Positions 28,425-37,241 of a stretch of DNA of 64,000 nucleotides are shown here, piece by piece (position 1 is the first letter of the stretch; the number at the start of each line of letters is the position of its first letter). Source of the DNA: Haloferax marinisediminis (lineage in GTDB: Archaea; Halobacteriota; Halobacteria; Halobacteriales; Haloferacaceae); contig NZ_WKJP01000001.1 of NCBI RefSeq assembly GCF_009674585.1, positions 1,860,001 to 1,924,000 of the forward strand, in the 5' to 3' direction. The position numbers were made by a program, and so were the translations under genes. A model generated the notes under the pieces. The model did no database searches. It saw nothing but the letters and a program-made list of their open reading frames with translations, and was not told where the DNA came from.

Positions 28425-28832
28425 ATGGACTACGACGAGCAACTGAAACGGGCGCTTTCGGAGGCTCCAGACGTCAGCGAGGGTAGCGACCGATTCACTG
28501 TTCCCGACCCGGTGGTCCGCCAAGAGGGGAACGCAACGGTCTACGAGAACTTTGCTGAGACGCACGACCGATTGGCGCGCGCGCCGGACCACCTCCAGAA
28601 GTTCCTCCAGTCCGAGCTGGGGACGAGCGCCCAACTCGACGACAAGGGTCGCGTCCGATTCACCGGCGAGTTCAAACAGCGACGTGTCGCCGAGGCACTC
28701 GACGACTACGTCGAGTCGTTCGTACTGTGCAGTGAGTGTGACTCGCCAGACACGCGGTTGGTCACCGAACAGGGCGCAAAAGTACTGAAGTGTGACGCGT
28801 GCGGTGCGCTCTCGGCAATTCCTGACCTGTAA
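28425..28832 (+). CDS. Translation initiation factor aIF2 beta
   Basis: Protein of 135 residues, the usual size. Central domain ALDDYVESFVLCSECDSPDT is the aIF2 beta/eIF5 fold and its C-terminal zinc ribbon has Cys pairs in LCSEC and KCDAC. It is a subunit of aIF2, which brings initiator tRNA to the ribosome. TATA-like GAATATTTTAC about 28 nt before ATG 28425 indicates a leaderless message. Confidence 0.93.
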   Translation: MDYDEQLKRALSEAPDVSEGSDRFTVPDPVVRQEGNATVYENFAETHDRLARAPDHLQKFLQSELGTSAQLDDKGRVRFTGEFKQRRVAEALDDYVESFVLCSECDSPDTRLVTEQGAKVLKCDACGALSAIPDL

Positions 28833-28856
28833 ACACGACCCAGAGTCAGTCCGTTC

Positions 28857-29036
28857 TTAGTCGAACTGCTTGAGCGTCTGTAGGTCGCGTTCTGTCCGCA
28901 TGAACTCAGCAGTACGCCGTGTCGCACCACAGGATTGACACGAGAAGTTGTCCCGATGAGCCGGGAGCGACGTCGGATTTGTCTCCCAGTCTTTTCCACA
29001 TTCGGGGCATAAGAGCCGGACGAACGCTTCGACCAT
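28857..29036 (-). CDS. CPxCG-type zinc-finger micro-protein, 59 residues
   Basis: Starts MVEAFVRLLCPECGKDWETN and has a second pair in SCQSCGATRR, so two CxxC(G) knuckles that should bind one zinc. ATG 29036 lies about 28 nt after AGATTTATCC. Haloarchaea have many such small proteins; their partners are mostly unknown. Lies 90 nt downstream of the tfb stop on the same strand. Confidence 0.75.
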   Translation of the reverse strand: MVEAFVRLLCPECGKDWETNPTSLPAHRDNFSCQSCGATRRTAEFMRTERDLQTLKQFD

Positions 29037-29126
29037 ACTCAGATATGCTTCGGGAGTGCGGATAAATCTTGTTACGGTTTGGCACATTTTAGAAAAAGCG
29101 TGGGCTCCCACCCCCACCGAAACCGC

Positions 29127-30125
29127 TCAGGCGAACAGGCTCTCGTCCTGTACTTCGAGGAGTTCTTTGTATCGGTTGCGGATGGTGACCTCTGAGATGT
29201 CTGCGACTTTCGAGACTTCGCTCTGCGTCACCTTCTCGTTGGTGAGCAGCGCGGCCGCGTAGACGGCGGCGGCAGCGAGGCCGACCGGCGACTTCCCTGA
29301 GTGGACGCCCGTCTCTTTCGCCCCACGGAGCAGTTGACGTGCCTGTCGTTCTGCTTCGTCCGAGAGGCCGAGTTCACTGGCGAACCGTGGAACGTACTGC
29401 TCGGGGTCCGCGGGCTTGATTTCGAGCTTCAGTTCGCGGACGACGTAGCGGTACGTCCGGGTCAGTTCCATCTTGTCCACGCGGGAGACCTTCTCCAGTT
29501 CGTCCAGTGACCGGGGCGTTCCGGCCATGCGGGCCGCGGCGTAGAGGGACGCGGTGGCGACGCCCTCGATGGAGCGGCCGGGGAGCAGGTCGTCGTTGAG
29601 TGCGCGGCGGTAGATGACCGAGGCAGTCTCACGGACGTTCTCGGGGAGACCGAGGGCCGATGCCATCCGGTCGATTTCACCGAGTGCCTGCTTCAGGTTG
29701 CGCTCCTTGGAGTCGCGGGTGCGGAAGCGTTCGTTCCACGTGCGAAGACGCTGCATCTGCTCACGCTGTCGGGGAGACAGGGACTTCCCGTAGGCGTCCT
29801 TGTTCTGCCAACCGATGTTGGTCGACAGTCCCTTGTCGTGCATCATCTTCGTCGTCGGGGCACCGACGCGGGACTTGCTGTCTCGCTCGGCGGAGTCGAA
29901 GGCGCGCCATTCGGGGCCGCGGTCGACGACGGTGTCCTCGACGACGAGACCACACTCACGGCAGACGGTCTCACCGTGTTCGGAGTCGTGCACGAGTTGA
30001 CCGCTGCACTCGGGGCACACCTGCTCTTCGTCTCGCTGTCGCTCGTCTCGCTCGGACTCACGAGACTGTACGTCTCGGGCCTTCGCGTCGGTGCTGTAGG
30101 TTCGGGTGGTGGTGGTATCGCTCAT
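29127..30125 (-). CDS. tfb: Transcription initiation factor TFB
   Basis: TFIIB homologue of 332 residues that links TBP-bound promoters to RNA polymerase. Zinc ribbon CPECSGQL..CRECG at about 37-59, B-reader/linker region with GPEWRAFDSAERDSKSRVG, then two cyclin repeats (LPENVRETASVIYRRAL, and SDEAERQARQLLRGAKETG) and the DNA-recognition helix VTQSEVSKVADISEVTIRN. All parts are intact. Haloarchaea carry several TFBs; which one this is cannot be told. Its leader is about 80 nt, and an inverted repeat lies at its promoter. Confidence 0.95.
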   Translation of the reverse strand: MSDTTTTRTYSTDAKARDVQSRESERDERQRDEEQVCPECSGQLVHDSEHGETVCRECGLVVEDTVVDRGPEWRAFDSAERDSKSRVGAPTTKMMHDKGLSTNIGWQNKDAYGKSLSPRQREQMQRLRTWNERFRTRDSKERNLKQALGEIDRMASALGLPENVRETASVIYRRALNDDLLPGRSIEGVATASLYAAARMAGTPRSLDELEKVSRVDKMELTRTYRYVVRELKLEIKPADPEQYVPRFASELGLSDEAERQARQLLRGAKETGVHSGKSPVGLAAAAVYAAALLTNEKVTQSEVSKVADISEVTIRNRYKELLEVQDESLFA

Positions 30126-30198
30126 TATGAGTTGGGAGGCGTCGACACGTCTCGGCCGGGAGAGGATGAGAAGACGAAAGAACTATCCGGCGGGGACG

Positions 30199-30233
30199 GG
30201 CCTTACCAACAGTAAGGCCGAAAAGCATATAAA
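30199..30233 (-). promoter_or_regulatory. tfb promoter with inverted repeat at the transcription start
   Basis: On the minus strand the TATA box TTTATAT (centre about 30230) predicts a start near 30204. GGCCTTAC-CAACA-GTAAGGCC, a perfect 8-bp dyad, spans 30199-30219, that is between the TATA box and the start. This position suits a repressor, possibly TFB-linked autoregulation. A T-rich stretch just upstream of TATA may act as BRE. Confidence 0.55.
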
Positions 30234-30346
30234 TTTTTCGCTGATTTACGACGGGTAATCGCACGATGTGAACGAATTGTCGTGAAGGTAAGGACACGAA
30301 GTCGCGTTCTCGGTGGCGAATGGAATAATAAATCACTTTCGTCCAA

Positions 30347-31330
30347 TTAGAGCCAGCTTTCGTGCCGAAAATAGACCAATAAGATACCAGAGACTGCGGC
30401 CATCCCCAGCATCGTCGCGGCGTAGCCGTACTTCCATCCAAGTTCGGGCATGTTGAACGCAGAGACGGCGGGGTCGAAGTTCATCCCGAAGATACCGACG
30501 ACGAGCGTAAGGGGCAGGATGATGGTGGCGACGACTGTGAGCGTCTTCATCACCTCGTTGGTGGACTGTGAGAGCGTGTTGAGGTAGATATCACGCGCAC
30601 CACGTGCGAGGTCTCTGTAGGTCTCTGTGAGGTCGACGAGTTCGACGAGGTGGTCGTACACGTCGCGGTAGTACTTCTCCGTCACCTCACGAACGAAGTC
30701 GGGGTCGCCGCGAGCGAGAACACTGGCGGCCTCGCGGGTCGGCCACACCGTCTTTCGGAACGAGAGCAAGTCGCGTCGAATCTCGTTCAGACCTTCCAAA
30801 ATCGTCGGGTCCGGTCCGTCGAAGATGGTGTCCTCGATGGCTTCTATCTCCTCTCCAACCTCGTCTAAGAGGTCGAAGTAGTCGTCGACGACTCGGTCGA
30901 TGACGTGGTAGGCCACGAAGTCGGGGCCGAAGCGGAGAAATCGCGTCTCTCCCGACTCGACGGAGTCCCACACCCGGTCGATTGGGGAGAGGCTCCGACG
31001 AGTCAGCGTCACGAGCCAGTCGTCGCCGAAACAGAGTCCGATTGGCCTGGTCAGGACCTCGTCTTCGAACACCTGTTCCCCTGCTCGAAGCGCCGCTTTC
31101 CGGAGGATGACGAAGGTGTAGTCGTCGTACATCTCCGTCTTGGGTCGGGCATCGTTGCGGACGTCTTCGACCGTGAGCGGGTGGATTCCGAACGCGTCCG
31201 CGACGCGAGCGAAGTCTGCTTCCTCGGTGGCGCGGACCCACGTCGTTCCGTCGGCATCACGCGCCTCCGTCAGTTCGGCTTCGTCGTAGGTGGTCACCCC
31301 GCCGTCGTCGTAGACGAGCGCGGAGATCAC
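30347..31330 (-). CDS. corA: CorA-family Mg2+ transporter
   Basis: Protein of 327 residues with a large N-terminal cytoplasmic domain and two C-terminal helices; the first ends in the signature GMNF (VVGIFGMNFDPAVSAF), as in CorA. Channels Mg2+ (or Co2+/Ni2+) inward. Start taken as GTG 31330 because the stop of a 50-codon ORF overlaps it as GTGA; a GTG at 31351 is the longer option. The C-terminus, YFRHESWL, is normal. Confidence 0.88.
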   Translation of the reverse strand: MISALVYDDGGVTTYDEAELTEARDADGTTWVRATEEADFARVADAFGIHPLTVEDVRNDARPKTEMYDDYTFVILRKAALRAGEQVFEDEVLTRPIGLCFGDDWLVTLTRRSLSPIDRVWDSVESGETRFLRFGPDFVAYHVIDRVVDDYFDLLDEVGEEIEAIEDTIFDGPDPTILEGLNEIRRDLLSFRKTVWPTREAASVLARGDPDFVREVTEKYYRDVYDHLVELVDLTETYRDLARGARDIYLNTLSQSTNEVMKTLTVVATIILPLTLVVGIFGMNFDPAVSAFNMPELGWKYGYAATMLGMAAVSGILLVYFRHESWL

Positions 31331-31479
31331 GTCTGCCCTCCGACGGCCCACAGGGTGATGCCGACCATGACAGCCGTCAACGAGAACGCACGACCCGGAT
31401 AGGCGACGAGTGTTCCAGCGACGTAGCCGACGACGCCAAGTATCGTCGTGGCGATTCCAGTCGTTCGAAGGCGATTCAT
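31327..31479 (-). CDS. 50-residue membrane micro-protein upstream of corA
   Basis: Translates to MNRLRTTGIATTILGVVGYV, a short loop AYPGRAF, then SLTAVMVGITLWAVGGQ. Two hydrophobic helices with a basic N-terminus. Its TGA overlaps the GTG start of corA by two bases (GTGA), a strong sign of translational coupling and of a joint role. It is not similar to anything I know. Confidence 0.6.
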   Translation of the reverse strand: MNRLRTTGIATTILGVVGYVAGTLVAYPGRAFSLTAVMVGITLWAVGGQT

Positions 31480-31561
31480 AGAACCACGGACCCGTGCCTG
31501 CGAGAAAAAGTCTCGCCCGACGACACCTCGGTGACGGGCGGTGTGCGGAACTGCCGAGTAG

Positions 31562-32212
31562 TTACGCTTCGGACGGATGCTCGATGGAACGCATCAGTTC
31601 GAGGATGTTGTCTTCTTCACCATCGAGTTGCTGCGGGTAGACGCCGATGGCGACGATGAAGTCGTCGCCGTCACGGACTTTGGTCACGTGGACGTAGACG
31701 TCGACCTGTCTGTCGTTGGCGAACGTCGCTTTGGCGCTGTACTTCGTCACGTTGGCGGTTTCACCGAGAATCTGGACGTTCCGCGAGTTCACCTGTTCGA
31801 CGTCGGTGAGGCCCCGGTACTGACTCTGGACGAGGCCAATCAACTGGTCGTTGGAGTAGTCGCCGATGGGGTTCAGCGTCTCGCCGGCGACTTCCACTGC
31901 TGGCGTCGAGATGACGCTGAACACGCCCAGTTTTGCTTCGAAGAAGCCGAGGTCGATCTTCTTCTCGTACGTCGTGATGTGGTTGCTCGCGACGACCTGG
32001 CGCTCTTGGCCGGCGACCGAGAAGGTTCGGTTCACTTCGAGCGTCCGTGTTCCGTTCGTCTCGTAGCCGGCGTTGGACGCGACTGTCGCGTCGGTCGCGG
32101 CAGGCTCAGATTCGAACGTCAACGACTCTTCACCGGTGAGCACGCCGAGGCACCCACTCGTGAGAACGAGCGCTGCGAACGCGAACGCAGCGAGTGCGTG
32201 TTTGGAGACCAT
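31562..32212 (-). CDS. Haloarchaeal lipoprotein
   Basis: Protein of 216 residues. Signal peptide MVSKHALAAFAFAALVLTSG ends in the lipobox TSGC, so it is probably a lipid-anchored extracellular protein. The mature domain, NRTFSVAGQERQVVASNHIT through VDVYVHVTKVRDGDDFIVAI, resembles the haloarchaeal DUF6517 group (from memory, moderate certainty). Function unknown. Confidence 0.7.
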   Translation of the reverse strand: MVSKHALAAFAFAALVLTSGCLGVLTGEESLTFESEPAATDATVASNAGYETNGTRTLEVNRTFSVAGQERQVVASNHITTYEKKIDLGFFEAKLGVFSVISTPAVEVAGETLNPIGDYSNDQLIGLVQSQYRGLTDVEQVNSRNVQILGETANVTKYSAKATFANDRQVDVYVHVTKVRDGDDFIVAIGVYPQQLDGEEDNILELMRSIEHPSEA

Positions 32213-32255
32213 TACTCCGAATGTCCGTCTCTCCGGCTATAAGTTAGGTGGCTTG

Positions 32256-32627
32256 TTAGTCAGCAAGTCCACGAGATTCGTTCTCGCGGCGGATGACGCG
32301 TCCGCTGTAGAGGTAGTACAGCGGGGCGACGAACGGGAGCGCGAACGACGCCCCGAACCAGAGGTGTCGCGAGGCTCCCCAGTCGATGCCCTGACTCCGA
32401 AGCGACTTGATGTCTGCGCGGATGAGGCCCGCGTAGAACAGGTGTGTGACCACGTAGACGGTGAACGCCGGTTCCGGGCCGATGAACAGCGAGACGCCGG
32501 TGAAGATGACGAACCCAATGGCGTAGATGACGGGTATCACGCCCCGGTACCGGCCGCGTGCTTTGCGCTGTTTCTGTTGGCGCTCGCGCTCGACCTCCCT
32601 CCCACGGCGGTACTCGTCGGTGCTCAT
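32256..32627 (-). CDS. Membrane protein, 123 residues
   Basis: A highly charged N-terminus (RRGREVERERQQKQRKARGR) is followed by three hydrophobic segments: VIPVIYAIGFVIFTGVSLFI, FTVYVVTHLFYAGLI, and FGASFALPFVAPLYYLYSG. Function unknown. Its stop lies 43 nt from the start of the lipoprotein gene and both face the same way, so they may be one operon. Confidence 0.6.
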   Translation of the reverse strand: MSTDEYRRGREVERERQQKQRKARGRYRGVIPVIYAIGFVIFTGVSLFIGPEPAFTVYVVTHLFYAGLIRADIKSLRSQGIDWGASRHLWFGASFALPFVAPLYYLYSGRVIRRENESRGLAD

Positions 32628-32679
32628 GTACGCACCGAAGTATCGGCACCGAAAAAGTGGTTCGCTCCGCTGACTCGCC

Positions 32680-33048
32680 TCACCCGAGGTACTTCACGTC
32701 GACGGTGTGGCCCGCTCTCGTCGGGAACTCCACGGTGTCGCGGAGGTGGGACCGAACCGCCGTGCGCCACTCGGTGACTGCGTTCGTGTGGTGTTCGTGA
32801 TGCGTCTCCAGTTCGTATGGTTCGGGACGCGTGTCGTCGACTTCGGGATACGTCGGGACCGCCTCGTCGAAGAAGACCTCGGGGTCGAGGTGAATCGGCG
32901 ACGGGTCGACGTAATCAGTCCCTTCTCCACCGGTCAGGTGGATGCGCGCTCGCATGCGTCCGTAAAATGGCGGTGTTACCCGGAGGACGACCGGCCGGTT
33001 GGCTCTTCGGTTCGCTTCGAACGCCGAGACGAGGTCGTCGGTTGTCAC
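32680..33048 (-). CDS. Hypothetical haloarchaeal protein, 122 residues
   Basis: Likely begins at GTG 33048 (TTDDLVSAFEANRRANRPVV). The conserved-looking parts are RVTPPFYGRMRARIHLTG, then the acidic YPEVDDTRPEPYELETHHEH and VEFPTRAGHTVDVKYLG. Longer starts are possible (GTG 33063, or 33201, which would overlap the zinc-ribbon gene in another frame). Family not recognised. Sits 48 nt after the zinc-ribbon micro-gene on the same strand, probably co-transcribed. Confidence 0.55.
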   Translation of the reverse strand: MTTDDLVSAFEANRRANRPVVLRVTPPFYGRMRARIHLTGGEGTDYVDPSPIHLDPEVFFDEAVPTYPEVDDTRPEPYELETHHEHHTNAVTEWRTAVRSHLRDTVEFPTRAGHTVDVKYLG

Positions 33049-33095
33049 TGCAATCGAGCGCACGACACTCGGGTCGGACGACCCGTACGTCTCGT

Positions 33096-33230
33096 TCAAT
33101 CGCCGGCCCGACGTCGGCCAGTCACCGACGAGGGTCGAAGTTCGCCGCTGCACTCGGGACACGTGGCACGGTACGATGCAGGGCTCACTGTCGTTTGACA
33201 CTCACGACAAACGTACGATGTCCTCTCCAT
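33096..33230 (-). CDS. Rubrerythrin-like zinc-ribbon micro-protein, 44 residues
   Basis: Starts MERTSYVCRECQTTVSPASY and continues RATCPECSGELRP: two CxxC pairs, 15 residues apart, as in the small haloarchaeal rubrerythrin-like (DUF7129-type) proteins. ATG 33230 has TTTTAAC about 31 nt upstream. It overlaps the start of a longer false frame for the next gene. Likely binds Zn or Fe; role unknown. Confidence 0.65.
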   Translation of the reverse strand: MERTSYVCRECQTTVSPASYRATCPECSGELRPSSVTGRRRAGD

Positions 33231-33357
33231 CGACAAGTGGTAAGGCACTGGTCATGTTAAAACTTACCATGGGTGTTTCCCACATACAACCGCCACAGAC
33301 GGCACGCTCGCCCGGCGGTCCGTGCCCTTTTACCTGAATGGGACGCAACCCGCCACC

Positions 33358-34197
33358 ATGACAGACGCATGGTTCGCCGACGCGAACCCAGACGACCCCG
33401 CGTCCGGGGCACACAGCATCCGCGAGGGGCGTGCCGACGCCCCCGCGGAGTGGCCGGCCGTGGCCGTCGAGAGCGGATTCGCTGCCGACGAGGACGACTA
33501 CTACGAGAAACTTCGTGAGGCGACACTCGCCGCTGCCAGTGCGGAAGTTGCCGAACGCGAACGCGCCGACGACCTCCAACTCGCACACGCAGTCCGCGCG
33601 ATGGACGACGCCGAGCGAACTGCGAACGAACTCGCAGAGCGAGTCGTCGAGTGGGCCGGAACGCTGTACGACGACGTTCCCCGTGGCCTCGATGGCGTCC
33701 GCGACATCGCTGCCCGCGACCCGACGACGGCCGCCGAAGAGCGCGTGGTCTCCTACGCGACGCGTGCTATCGACCTCCTTGACGAGCGTGACGACCTCCG
33801 GACCTTCATCGAAGAACGTGCGCCAGCAGTCGCACCGAACCTCTCGGAGATGGCCGGTCCAGTCCTCACCGCGCGACTCATCTCGCTCGCGGGGAGTCTC
33901 GACCGCCTCGCCAAAGCACCGAGCGGGACGGTGCAGGTACTCGGCGCCGAGGACGCCCTGTTCGCCCACCTGAAGGGCCGTGCGACGTCGCCGAAACACG
34001 GCGTCATCTTCACCCACGAGTACGTTCGCGGGACGCGTCCGCAGGACCGCGGGTCGGCCGCGCGCGCGTTCGCAGGGAAACTCTCCATCGCGGCCCGTAT
34101 CGACTACTACTCGGGCGACTACCGTCCCGAGATTCACACCGAACTCGCCGAGCGAATGGCGACGATTCGCGCTCGCGCCGAGGAGGGAGACGAATGA
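33358..34197 (+). CDS. nop5: Nop5/Nop56-like C/D box sRNP core protein
   Basis: Protein of 279 residues. N-terminal coiled region, then the Nop domain: ISLAGSLDRLAKAPSGTVQV, LGAEDALFAHL and HGVIFTHEYVRGTRPQDRGS. It bridges L7Ae-bound C/D box guide RNA and fibrillarin for 2'-O-methylation of rRNA and tRNA. Start at 33358 is about 26 nt after a T-rich TATA-like CCTTTTTACC. Four-base overlap (ATGA) with the fibrillarin gene. Confidence 0.93.
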   Translation: MTDAWFADANPDDPASGAHSIREGRADAPAEWPAVAVESGFAADEDDYYEKLREATLAAASAEVAERERADDLQLAHAVRAMDDAERTANELAERVVEWAGTLYDDVPRGLDGVRDIAARDPTTAAEERVVSYATRAIDLLDERDDLRTFIEERAPAVAPNLSEMAGPVLTARLISLAGSLDRLAKAPSGTVQVLGAEDALFAHLKGRATSPKHGVIFTHEYVRGTRPQDRGSAARAFAGKLSIAARIDYYSGDYRPEIHTELAERMATIRARAEEGDE

Positions 34198-34832
34198 GCG
34201 ACGACCTCCCTGCCGGCGTCGAACGCCGGACCTTCGATGGACGCGAGCGACTCTCCACACAGGGTGCGCCGGTGTACGGCGAACCAACCGACGCAGACGG
34301 ATGGCGCGCGTGGGACGCTGGTCGCTCGAAACTCGGCGGAATGCTCGAACTCGGGATGGACACGGGCCTCGTCGGCGGCGAGACGGTCCTCTACCTCGGT
34401 GCCGCGGCGGGGACGACAGTCTCGCACGTCGCAGACTTCGCCGGGCCGACGTACGCCGTCGAGTTCGCACCGCGTCCAGTTCGTGACCTCGTGGGCGTGG
34501 CCGAGGACCGCGACAATCTCTTCCCACTGCTGAAAGACGCGCGCGACCCAGAATCGTACGCGCACGTCGTCGAATCCGACGTCGATGCGCTCGTGATGGA
34601 CGTTGCAACCCGCGGACAGGCGACTGTAGCGCTCCGCAACGAACAGTTCTTGGCGGACGACGGCCGCCTCCTCATGGCAGTCAAGGCCCGAAGTGAGGAC
34701 GTGACTGCCGACCCCGACGACGTGTTCGACGACGTCCTCGCTACCCTCGAATCGGGATACGAAATCCTCGAAACCGCCCGACTGGACCGGTTCCACGCCG
34801 ACCACCTCGGCATCGTAGCCCGCCCGAAGTGA
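34194..34832 (+). CDS. flpA: Fibrillarin-like rRNA/tRNA 2'-O-methyltransferase
   Basis: Protein of 212 residues. SAM-binding region VLYLGAAAGTTVSHVADFAG, then YAVEFAPRPVRDLV, VVESDVDALVMDVATRGQ and LMAVKARSEDVT, all typical of fibrillarin. It methylates ribose sites picked by C/D box guides, in a complex with the Nop5 protein encoded just before it. Start overlaps the nop5 stop as ATGA. Confidence 0.94.
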   Translation: MSDDLPAGVERRTFDGRERLSTQGAPVYGEPTDADGWRAWDAGRSKLGGMLELGMDTGLVGGETVLYLGAAAGTTVSHVADFAGPTYAVEFAPRPVRDLVGVAEDRDNLFPLLKDARDPESYAHVVESDVDALVMDVATRGQATVALRNEQFLADDGRLLMAVKARSEDVTADPDDVFDDVLATLESGYEILETARLDRFHADHLGIVARPK

Positions 34833-34969
34833 CGGCAGTTGACGCGCTCACCTCGTCGGCGTAGTCGTCAGCGACCTATCACCATCCGCCGTTTCGACCA
34901 CTCGGAGTCGTGCGACGCGTTCGCCGGGGTCCACTGCGTTTTTAATTAGGGGCATCTTACGCGGTTGCG

Positions 34970-36046
34970 ATGGAACTAGGGTCGGCGGATGCCTTCGACC
35001 GAATGGGGACGCTCGGCGTCGAAGAGGAGTTCTATATCGTCGATGCCGACGGTCGCCCCACGTCGGGTATCGACGATTTGGTCTATGGACCGGAACCCCC
35101 GGAACCGCTCGTTGGGCGACTCGACCACGAACTGTTCGAGTTCACTATCGAAACACAGACGCCCCTCATCGAGGACCCCTCTGCGGTCGCGGACGCCATC
35201 GCGTCGGTTCGTGCGGCACTCGTCGAACACGCAGCAGACCACGGGTATCGCATCGCTGCGGCGGGTCTGCACCCGGCGGCGAAGTGGCGAGAACTCGACC
35301 ACGCGACGAAACCGCGCTATCAGGCGCAACTCGACCGGATTCAGTACCCACAGCACCGAAATACGACTGCGGGCCTGCACGTCCACGTCGGCGTCGACGA
35401 CGCCGACAAGGCGGTCTGGATTGCCAACGAACTCCGGTGGTACCTCGCGCCACTCCTCGCCCTCTCGGCGAACTCTCCGTTCTGGAACGGATTCGACACC
35501 GGCCTCGCATCTGCGCGGGCCAAGATTTTCGAGAACCTCCCCAACACAGGGATGCCGACGGCGTTCGACGACTTCGAGGACTTCCAGACGTTCGAACGCC
35601 GGATGGTCGAGTACGGGTCGATAGACGACCGCGGCGAACTCTGGTACGACGTTCGCCCCCACACGGGCCACGGGACGGTCGAGATTCGAACGCCGGACGG
35701 CCAGACCGACCCGCAACGAGTGGCCGACTTCGTCGAGTACGTCCACGCACTCGTCTTGGATCTCGCCGACCGATACGAGTCGGGCGAGGCAGGGCACGAG
35801 ATTCGACGTGAGATACTCGACGAGAACAAGTGGCGGGCGACGCGCTACGGCCGAGAGGCGAGTTTCATGACGCCCGACGCTGAGAACACCATCGACCTCG
35901 AAACGTTCGTCGAAGACGAGTCCGAGCGTCTCGGTGTGGACGGTCTCCGGTCACTCTTCGACGCCGAATCGGGGACCGAAATCCAACGCCGCATCCACGA
36001 GGAGTCTGGACTCGACGCGCTGTGTGAGTACCTGACGCTCGACTAG
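34970..36046 (+). CDS. gshA: Glutamate--cysteine ligase (gamma-glutamylcysteine)
   Basis: Protein of 358 residues of the GCS2 carboxylate-amine ligase family: [14 protein letters not shown] at the start, [32 protein letters not shown] and [19 protein letters not shown]. Haloarchaea use gamma-glutamylcysteine as main small thiol, made by this ATP-dependent enzyme. TTTTTAATTAG about 27 nt before ATG 34970 supports a leaderless message. No glutathione synthetase gene adjoins it, as expected. Confidence 0.9.
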   Translation: MELGSADAFDRMGTLGVEEEFYIVDADGRPTSGIDDLVYGPEPPEPLVGRLDHELFEFTIETQTPLIEDPSAVADAIASVRAALVEHAADHGYRIAAAGLHPAAKWRELDHATKPRYQAQLDRIQYPQHRNTTAGLHVHVGVDDADKAVWIANELRWYLAPLLALSANSPFWNGFDTGLASARAKIFENLPNTGMPTAFDDFEDFQTFERRMVEYGSIDDRGELWYDVRPHTGHGTVEIRTPDGQTDPQRVADFVEYVHALVLDLADRYESGEAGHEIRREILDENKWRATRYGREASFMTPDAENTIDLETFVEDESERLGVDGLRSLFDAESGTEIQRRIHEESGLDALCEYLTLD

Positions 36047-36152
36047 GGACACTCGGGAACGGCCTCTCGAACTACGGGCGCACGAAAACAATAGCGAGAC
36101 TTGACAGGAAACATTTTTTACCGCCTGTGATTTGTCCTTTTTCGTAGCACAA

Positions 36153-36617
36153 ATGTCTGCGGATCAGAGCACTGAGGGGCAAGTCGAATCGACAGACGAA
36201 GAGCACACTGACGGGCCAGCAGACTGCGCCGTCTCCGAATTCGACGATGGGTTGGTGGACCTTCTCGCGTGGATTCTCGACACCGAAACACGAGCGCGCA
36301 TCTACGTCTTCCTCCGACAGAACCCCTACTCGACGAGCGAAGAGGTCGCCGAAGGGACTGGACTGTACCCGAGTACGGTTCGAGAGGCGCTCGCGGAACT
36401 CACCGACGACGAGACGGTCGAACGTCGCAAGCGGAAGAGTTCCGGCGCCGGAAACAACCCGTACGAGTACGTCGCAATCGTACCGAGCGAACTCGTCAAG
36501 GGCGTCACGAGTCAGGTTCAATCGCAGTTGAACGCCGTGTTCAACCTGGACCGACGACTCGGCACGGATGGCTCAGACGAGACCGACCCGGTCACCATCA
36601 CAGTTCGAGAAGAGTGA
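36153..36617 (+). CDS. HTH transcriptional regulator
   Basis: Protein of 154 residues. Acidic N-terminus, then a winged helix: LAWILDTETRARIYVFLRQN, EEVAEGTGLYPSTVREALAE as helix-turn-helix, and a wing VERRKRKSSGAGNNPYEYVA. TrmB- or MarR-like; no sensor domain beyond a short C-terminal helix, so it may simply bind DNA as a dimer. ATG at 36153 has ATTTTTTACC 30-40 nt upstream. Target unknown. Confidence 0.75.
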   Translation: MSADQSTEGQVESTDEEHTDGPADCAVSEFDDGLVDLLAWILDTETRARIYVFLRQNPYSTSEEVAEGTGLYPSTVREALAELTDDETVERRKRKSSGAGNNPYEYVAIVPSELVKGVTSQVQSQLNAVFNLDRRLGTDGSDETDPVTITVREE

Positions 36618-36708
36618 CGACTTCGTTCTGCGTCTCCAGGCGTCCGGGACGTACTCAGTACTAGTCTAACCCGACCCGCTTAAGTCACGGGGCCTCCACC
36701 GCGAGAGT

Positions 36709-37212
36709 ATGCACGTCGCGCTGGGCGGGACCTTCGACCCTGTCCACGATGGACATATCGCGCTGTTCGAGCGCGCATTCGAGTTGGGCGACGTCACGGT
36801 GGGGCTCACGAGCGACGAACTCGCACCGAAAACCCGGCACGTCGACCGGTACGTCCGTCCCTACGAGACCAGGAAGGCCGACCTCGAAGCGGAGCTACGG
36901 CCGCTGGCGGAAGAACACGACCGCGAGTTCGACATTCGTGTTCTCGAAGAACCGACTGGTATCGCGACCGAACCGGGATTCGACATCCTCATCGTCTCAC
37001 CCGAGACGCAGTCCGGCGGCAACCGAGTCAACCAAATCCGCGAAGACCGCGGGCTGAAACCGCTCGACATCGAAGTCGTCGAGCACGTCCCTGCGGAAGA
37101 CGGTGACCGCATCTCTTCGACTCGCATCGTGATGGGCGAAATCGACCGTCACGGCAACCTCACACCGAACCGCGAGGGCCGCGGCCGAACCCCACCCGGC
37201 ACCGAGGAATAA
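36709..37212 (+). CDS. coaD: Phosphopantetheine adenylyltransferase, archaeal type
   Basis: Protein of 167 residues, nucleotidyltransferase fold. MHVALGGTFDPVHDGHIALF holds the HxGH-like motif; VGLTSDELAPKTRHVDRYVR and ISSTRIVMGEIDRHGNL (the ISSTR phosphate-binding motif) fit the archaeal enzyme. It makes dephospho-CoA from pantetheine phosphate and ATP. The tail is polar and not conserved. Confidence 0.92.
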   Translation: MHVALGGTFDPVHDGHIALFERAFELGDVTVGLTSDELAPKTRHVDRYVRPYETRKADLEAELRPLAEEHDREFDIRVLEEPTGIATEPGFDILIVSPETQSGGNRVNQIREDRGLKPLDIEVVEHVPAEDGDRISSTRIVMGEIDRHGNLTPNREGRGRTPPGTEE

Positions 37213-37241
37213 TTTTCACGCCGGCGGTCGTACTGTCGCCT

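Noticed and set aside
28304-28486. 60-codon plus-strand frame overlapping the aIF2 beta start
   Set aside because: Runs through the TATA box and into aIF2 beta in another frame; no coding signature.
36861-37127. Minus-strand frame opposite coaD
   Set aside because: Shadow of coaD; Ser/Arg-rich with no motif.
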